A stretch of DNA of 64,000 nucleotides, taken from assembly GCF_964340395.1 (NCBI RefSeq), contig NC_135559.1, forward strand, positions 159,001 to 223,000. Direction: 5' to 3'. Below are positions 60,236-64,000 of this stretch, in pieces; the first letter of the stretch is position 1, and the number at the start of each line of letters is the position of its first letter. Source of the DNA: Glandiceps talaboti. Taxonomy: Eukaryota; Hemichordata; Enteropneusta; Spengelidae. The notes below the pieces were generated by a model, which was given only the letters and a program-made list of their open reading frames with translations, was not told where the DNA came from and did no database searches. A program made the translations under genes and the position numbers.

Positions 60236-62448
60236 GGAATGTCTGGGTCAAAGTTCAATGTACATTCAGTATACAGTACTTGAAATTCAGAAATACTGAG
60301 AATTACTTACACCTACAATCTTGATAATGGCTAATCTAGGCTGTATATCCTTGTCTGTACATTCATCAGGTATATACAGCACCAGATCAGTTGTAGAACA
60401 TACTGCACAGACAACACAACCACATACTTTACAGTTGTATTTCTTGGCTAACCAACTGAACACCTGCTTACATCTCTGGCATTTATCAGTCTGACTTTTA
60501 AACTGTAAAACAGAGCAAACAAGTATGTGAGGTGTTATAACTGTAAAACAAAGCAAACAAGTATGTGAGGTGTTATAACTGTAAAACAGAGCAAACAAGT
60601 ATGTGAGGTGTTGTAACTGTAAAACACAGCAAACAAATATGTGAGGTGTTATAACTGTAAAACACAGCAAACAAGTATGTGAAATCACTTACAAAACGTC
60701 TACATTCAAACACTTGATTAAACATAAATCTATACTTACTGTCCATCTATGTGATCTCTGCCATTCTGGTGCTGATGATAATGGACTGATCAACTCAGTC
60801 ATGGTTGATTTCACTTTGGAATTTCCAATAGAATCTTCAAAACCTTTTAGTAGTCTGCTCCTCTCTGCTTTCACATCAAATGGTGTGCTGAAGTCAGATA
60901 CAAATATGCAAAGATTGTTCCTTTGTGAATAGAGATCTACAAAACATGCAAATATGTAAACATCTTTTAATTGAAAGGTTATCTGGATTTATTTGCCTCT
61001 TTTTTTCATATGGGCTTCCAGCCTGAATCAAACATTAAATAAATTATGGGCCTTGAGCTTGAACCAAATGAAAAGCAAATATATATAAAATAGAATTCTT
61101 ACATGAAACTATATCATATTTATATCTTTGTGTGTTCTGAAGGTGGGGGGGGGGGTGTTCTTAAGTAGAGTGATACGATAAAACAGTGGCCAAAAGATTA
61201 ATCATCTCGGATGAAATGACAACTTACTCATTATTGCATCCATTTTGTTGAGATGGCTGCCTTGGTGGTTTAGGTAAACTTCTATAATGGTGAAATACTG
61301 CAGTATGACTGTAAATTTGTCCTATGGTCTGAGGACCAAGGTCATAACAACGATAACACACCTGTGTATTAAAAACATAAAAAACTAAAACTACAGATGG
61401 AGTGTAATTGCAAGTATTATACCACGCACGAGCCATGTAGAACAAAATATACGGAATATATACTCCAGCTGTTCTACGTCAAGACATACTGTCACTTCAT
61501 GTTCTGTGTGTGACTGTAAACTTGCACTAAAGTCTGAGTATTGATAATATACCTGTGTATGAAAAATACATGAAATTAAGTTTTTCTTTATACACTGATT
61601 TAGGGAGTCTTTAAGTGCTTGGAGTCTCAAGTGGGGTCTATGGTTGTAGGCATAAAACATTACTCACAAACACAGAAGACTCCTTAAGTTAAAGCTCACT
61701 GGTGCAAAGGAAAGTGACTAGACATCAGGCATTTCTGTGATTGTTAAGGTGTACACCATTTTCAGACTCCATTTGGATAGAAAACCCCATAAAAAAAGTG
61801 AAGTCATTTTTTGAGAACAAGGACAAGACAGCAATCCATACGCTAACGTGAAAAGTAGGTATTTACCTTGTATTGTTTTCCAACTGGATCAGGTTCTGCC
61901 AGCACCGATAACCTCCTTTGAAATGATGTACAAGCCCAACAGAAAATCTCACCACATCTATACAGCAAAGAGAAACAACCATGCACTTTCATATGAAAGA
62001 ACTGAAATACAACACTTTAATATAGCAATATATCATCAATGTAGTGATATATATTACAGCGTTAAACAGATATAGACATCATTAAGCAAAATAAACCAAA
62101 TTAAATCATCACAAATAGCACACTACCATATTTCAGTGTCCATAGAGGGCACTGTTTTGAAAGGGTATATTCTTACCTTCTGCAATGATGCTTTCTTTCT
62201 GTCAACGAAAACTTTTTTTTACATTTTGGGTTGACACACTCTGATCTTTCATTGTTGGTGACCCAGTGCGTTTTAGTAATATCTTGGACATCAAGCTGAC
62301 CTGTGTCATGTTCACCTTCTACTAAACCTCGAAAACTCTGGAACTCAAGGTGTATCAGTTTTTGCCATTCTAAATGTGGAATTGGTGACTTAGGGACACT
62401 TGATGCACTGGAATTATCAACTTGAGGAGCATTTATACTGGCTGCCAT
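53932..62448 (-). CDS. Double FYVE-finger protein, family not recognised, 12 coding exons
   Basis: Reads from 62448 down to a TAG at 53934-53932. All 12 exons join in phase to 612 residues. Residues 62-128 form a canonical FYVE finger: four CxxC-type pairs, RKHHCR at 85-90 and VCYRC at 122-126. FYVE domains bind phosphatidylinositol 3-phosphate on endosomes, so an endosomal role is likely. Residues 223-297 form a second, FYVE-like finger with all eight Cys and an RVCNKC end, but KKYNCK replaces R+HHCR. This argues against PI3P binding and for a structural or protein-binding role (inference). The remaining ~310 residues look helical; no named domain was recognised. An in-frame TAA 15 nt before the ATG supports the start. 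The gene converges on the DGK gene. Confidence 0.9.
54185..55070. repeat. 24-bp array, ~36 copies, open on both strands
   Basis: Unit AAGCATAGTCATATCAATGT plus AGGT or AGAT. As 24 is divisible by three, both strands show ~300-codon frames (8-residue repeats HSHINVGK and IDMTMFTY). It lies in the intron between FYVE exons 11 and 12, so those frames are not called genes. Confidence 0.95.
55762..55866 (-). CDS. FYVE gene exon 11
   Basis: 105 nt, phase 0/0, between GTCACAG and GTGAGT. Encodes VIIRELKQCIVEEGENWDKH then KKHTEDFVKSQLKGT, a charged helix. Confidence 0.9.
56155..56740. repeat. ~59-bp minisatellite with shortened variants, ~10 copies
   Basis: GGTTCAAGTCTACAGGTAGG, CTACAGTTAGGATAGTGGGA, TAGTGTAGTAGTGTTAGT, with units lacking 9-12 bp mixed in. 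In the intron between FYVE exons 10 and 11. Confidence 0.9.
56908..56985. repeat. (TG)n microsatellite
   Basis: Long TG run after a (GTCT)n stretch, within a FYVE gene intron. Another TG run is at 60154-60231. Confidence 0.9.
57067..57180 (-). CDS. FYVE gene exon 10
   Basis: 114 nt, phase 0/0, between ATTCCAG and GTGAGA. Encodes AINGAYLVVIQIAYETLDLC then MRYKVNEQIALIIRTSSE. Hydrophobic helix, not long enough to call a membrane segment. Confidence 0.9.
57465..57600. repeat. ~68-bp tandem duplication
   Basis: TAATTACCAGACTGGTACAT then TGTGTTCATGTACAAGAAGA occurs twice, with small changes. Confidence 0.75.
57812..57840. repeat. Perfect inverted repeat (14-bp arms)
   Basis: ATCATAGACCCTAC, one A, then GTAGGGTCTATGAT. 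Found in the intron between FYVE exons 9 and 10. Confidence 0.85.
58164..58280 (-). CDS. FYVE gene exon 9
   Basis: 117 nt, phase 0/0, between GTTTACAG and GTATGT. Encodes CKFGYYHDNMYLFRQLKKRL then EAVTPSDVLERIQQIVDKN. Amphipathic helical pattern. Confidence 0.9.
58440..58547 (-). CDS. FYVE gene exon 8
   Basis: 108 nt, phase 0/0, after CTGTTGCAG. Encodes GDLSDHFTNFAFTVMSVKQI then QTTTPAQQTVIRNLIK. Helical, function unknown. Donor GTGAAT. Confidence 0.9.
58698..58976. repeat. Poly-G run followed by CTAT and CTCC microsatellites
   Basis: 24 G, then after ~80 bp (CTAT)n, CTCTCTC and (CTCC)n up to 58976, all in a FYVE gene intron. Confidence 0.85.
59007..59102 (-). CDS. FYVE gene exon 7
   Basis: 96 nt, phase 0/0, between TTTTTCAG and GTGAGA. 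Encodes YQKLIDGLEIGLGCPASLPQ then VRSNTQILAKAQ. Continues the helical region; no family recognised. Confidence 0.9.
59395..59600. repeat. ~52-bp repeat, 4 copies
   Basis: GTGATTTACATCCCGAGACA, TACCAAAGGATGGCATCATG, ACCAAGGCATT repeated in the intron between FYVE exons 6 and 7. Confidence 0.9.
59700..59915 (-). CDS. FYVE gene exon 6: last Cys pair of finger 2 and coiled coil
   Basis: 216 nt, phase 0/0. Encodes CPEVEPDVHLYLRVCNKCKD, closing the second finger with RVCNKC. Then a Glu/Gln-rich helix (ELKSLQVEEQQAVMKEYL) and MLLVIQGKIVSIQEKIDSQL, likely coiled coil. Confidence 0.93.
60311..60502 (-). CDS. FYVE gene exon 5: second zinc finger
   Basis: 192 nt, phase 0/0. Encodes FKSQTDKCQRCKQVFSWLAK, KYNCKVCGCVVCAVCSTTDL and VLYIPDECTDKDIQ through IVG. 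Cys at 223, 226, 239, 242, 247 and 250 fit a FYVE spacing, but the basic His motif is absent. Its 3' splice site is the first of five tandem 38-bp copies (60501-60690). Confidence 0.93.
60501..60690. repeat. 38-bp array, 5 copies, each with a 3' splice site on the minus strand
   Basis: Plus-strand units start AACTGTAAAACA at 60501, 60539, 60577, 60615 and 60653. On the minus strand each reads TTGTTTGCT..GTTTTACAG, a pyrimidine tract plus acceptor. The copy next to exon 5 is the one that keeps frame. Confidence 0.92.
60740..60887 (-). CDS. FYVE gene exon 4: linker between fingers
   Basis: 148 nt after CTGACTTCAG. Only this acceptor joins exon 3 in frame; a nearby TTTTGTAG at 60937-60940 would give an early stop. 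Encodes DTPFDVKAERSRLLKGFEDS, IGNSKVKSTMTELISPLSSA and PEWQRSHRWT. Ends phase 0. Confidence 0.85.
61228..61361 (-). CDS. FYVE gene exon 3: last Cys pair of FYVE 1
   Basis: 134 nt after ATACACAG. Encodes VCYRCYDLGPQTIGQIYSHT, then a Pro/Gln-rich tail RSLPKPPRQPSQQNGCNN. VCYRC supplies the last two zinc ligands. A decayed duplicate of this exon lies upstream at about 61503-61552. Donor GTAAGT, leaves two bases. Confidence 0.9.
61503..61552 (-). pseudogene. Decayed duplicate of FYVE exon 3
   Basis: After the same ATACACAG acceptor context the minus strand reads VYYQYSDFSASLQSH, against VCYRCYDLGPQTIGQIYSH in the real exon. Both zinc-binding Cys are lost, and no in-phase donor matches. It sits 190 bp upstream of the real exon. 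Confidence 0.55.
61867..61957 (-). CDS. FYVE gene exon 2: centre of FYVE 1
   Basis: 91 nt. Completes the Arg codon, then CGEIFCWACTSFQRRLSVLA and EPDPVGKQYK. CGxxFCxxC is the central zinc cluster of FYVE. Donor GTAAAT, ends phase 0. Confidence 0.95.
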
Positions 62449-62492
62449 GTTTTGATTTACTCCTTATTCCTCACATTTCAGTCACCATACAT
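62177..62492 (-). CDS. FYVE gene exon 1 (coding): start and first half of FYVE 1
   Basis: Exon probably begins at 62492 after CTGTCAG. ATG at 62448 begins MAASINAPQVDNSSASSVPK. The exon carries HWVTNNERSECVNPKCKKKF, then SLTERKHHCR, holding the first Cys pair and the R+HHCR-type motif. The WxxD motif is WVTN here. A 4-codon upstream ORF (ATG at 62492) precedes the start. Coding length 272 nt, donor GTAAGA. Confidence 0.93.
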
Positions 62493-63407
62493 CTGACAGA
62501 AAAATTTAAGTTTTATGTATGCTTTTATTTTCTTATTTTTTAATTACAATGTCATACTAATTATATTCCACTTTAGTATATATAATCCAAAATCAATTCT
62601 TTACATTACAGAAAATTTCTGGGTGATATACTTGATATGAAAATTAAAAAAATTCTGAACAAACTTTCATATGTCCTTAGGCCAAGAATATAGGAACTAT
62701 ATCTAATGCTATAAAATGCTATAGGTTGAAGGTCACCTGAGTTTCATTTTCCCATGTAACATTTTCATGCAGTTCTAAAGTCTCTCCCCTAAATACACTT
62801 CATTATATTGGTACAGACACCCATTTTTTTTTTCATTTTTTTTTTTTACAGCACTGCATGTCAAGTACAACCCTATCCACAACTTATTTGTACTATTGAA
62901 CTTTTACTTTATAGTCTATTGTCTTCTAAACTTCATACTACTGTACATTTGTATACGTATATCGTATGCAAGCACGTCCGACACTACCAGGCACGACATC
63001 TGTTCTTTTGTTATTGTTTACTGTCGTTGCAAACTTACAATCTAAAGTTTTATAAATTACAATCAACATGAATGCTAAAATGAAATGTTCTTGAGAAACC
63101 ATATTCTCCTTCACATGTCCTTGGCTACAATTATATAGAAATACAATTCTAATTATCTGACATGGCCAACCATTGAAACAGGATATAATTTATAAAACCC
63201 GCATGCACACTTCAACATTTCAAATATAACTTATAAGTTACAGATCATATGAAATGTAGTAAAGATCATATATAATTCTATGACCTATAGCTGTAATGTA
63301 TGTTACCCCCGATATGTTACATGCATTACAGGTCGATTAAATGGCTGTAAACATATTTCGTGTTGTCTACTTTAATGGAGGCAAAGAAAGAATTTGAATA
63401 AACTTAC
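62493..63407 (-). other. First intron of the FYVE gene (probable)
   Basis: Between the proposed leader donor at 63407 and the acceptor before 62492. AT-rich, no other feature seen. Depends on the leader exon being real. Confidence 0.4.
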
Positions 63408-63620
63408 CTTGCATTAACTGGAAACGATATCGTAAAACTACCTGTACTTTATAACGTAACAACTTCGGACTTCCGCCATTGAAATGGATGACAATGCACT
63501 TTAACCGTCCTAGGGGGACATTATTTGGAACACACAAGTACGTGATAATAATCATACCATGATACCAAATCACAGAAGGAAGAAATTAGACTGTCGACAG
63601 TATACACTTAATTCAAAAGA
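63408..63620 (-). other. Probable 5' non-coding exon of the FYVE gene
   Basis: On the minus strand a strong donor (CAAG then GTAAGTTT) follows 63408. Splicing to the acceptor before 62492 would join a leader to the first coding exon. The upstream edge (transcription start) is not visible; the end given is a guess. Confidence 0.45.
63465..63482 (-). promoter_or_regulatory. YY1/ETS-like motif near the FYVE gene start
   Basis: Minus strand reads CAATGGCGGAAGTCCG. ATGGCGG is the YY1 core and CGGAAGT an ETS (GABP-type) core, overlapping as in many TATA-less housekeeping promoters. A second AAGATGGTCGG occurs near 63745. The position fits a promoter, but function is inferred. Confidence 0.4.
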
Positions 63621-63861
63621 ATAAGGATGTAATTATAAATAAGTCGTTACTCAGAGTTTCACTATCGAGCGATCTTCAGACAACTAACTTCGAATTGTCA
63701 AAGTCGGTATACACTTAAAGTTTGTATGTATATATTGCGTAACAAGATGGTCGGACTAAACTATTCCTTACGGGGGTTTACTTCTGAATCAAGTCTATAA
63801 TGCTCTGCTACTAAAATTTGCATCGAGCACTGTTCTCTCCAGCGAGACAGTTACATTCATA

Positions 63862-63952
<91 letters not shown>

Positions 63953-63977
63953 TTATATATATTTATATATATATTTA
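63862..63977. repeat. (AT)n microsatellite
   Basis: Long alternating AT tract with TTTATATATATT interruptions near the window's right end. Confidence 0.9.
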
Positions 63978-64000
63978 TATTTGATAGTTCTGGAACTCTT

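Noticed and set aside
60888-60936. Upstream extension of FYVE exon 4 from the acceptor at about 60937
   Set aside because: Joining exon 3 there leads to an early stop; the CTGACTTCAG acceptor at 60888 restores frame.

Overview
This is animal nuclear DNA, AT-rich and without prokaryotic gene structure. It holds two intron-rich genes among many minisatellites and short retroposons. No exon exceeds about 360 bp. Coding sequence was found by following splice sites, reading phase and protein family motifs. The intron layout, tRNA-headed SINEs, LINE 3' ends with simple-repeat tails and very abundant 18-151 bp tandem arrays suggest an invertebrate bilaterian (for example a hemichordate, amphioxus, annelid or mollusc). 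The species cannot be fixed from this window.

Gene 1 (+ strand, 4171-40925) is a type II diacylglycerol kinase of the delta/eta group. Twenty-seven coding exons join in continuous phase and give 1243 residues from the middle of the PH domain to the stop codon. In order these carry the end of PH, two C1 zinc fingers, a DAGKc catalytic half, a long acidic/Ser-rich linker, the DAGKa accessory half, a helical/Lys-rich stretch and a C-terminal SAM domain. The first exons (N-terminus and start of PH) lie left of the window or were not recognised. The intron at 4252-17097 is 12.8 kb and holds a ~3 kb array of 46-bp units. A ~2 kb AT-rich 3' UTR probably follows the stop.

44-53.9 kb is the gap between the two convergent genes. 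It holds dispersed repeats, an 11-copy 60-bp array and a ~2 kb array of 44-bp units.

Gene 2 (- strand, 62448 down to 53932) has 12 coding exons in continuous phase, encoding 612 residues. The protein has a canonical N-terminal FYVE finger, a second divergent FYVE-like finger, then a long helical C-terminal half that I cannot assign to a named family. A probable 5' non-coding exon ends at 63408, with YY1/ETS-like promoter motifs just upstream.

The two proteins share a theme, which is inference: both are peripheral membrane proteins of lipid signalling (diacylglycerol to phosphatidic acid; PI3P on endosomes). Nothing in the DNA shows that they work together.

The most unusual signal is that several tandem arrays contain or abut splice sites. 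Thirteen copies of a 5' splice site lie at the end of a kinase exon, five copies of a 3' splice site lie before the second zinc-finger exon, one kinase 3' splice site is duplicated, and a FYVE exon has a decayed duplicate. I found no CRISPR array, operon, functional tRNA or other prokaryote-type system.
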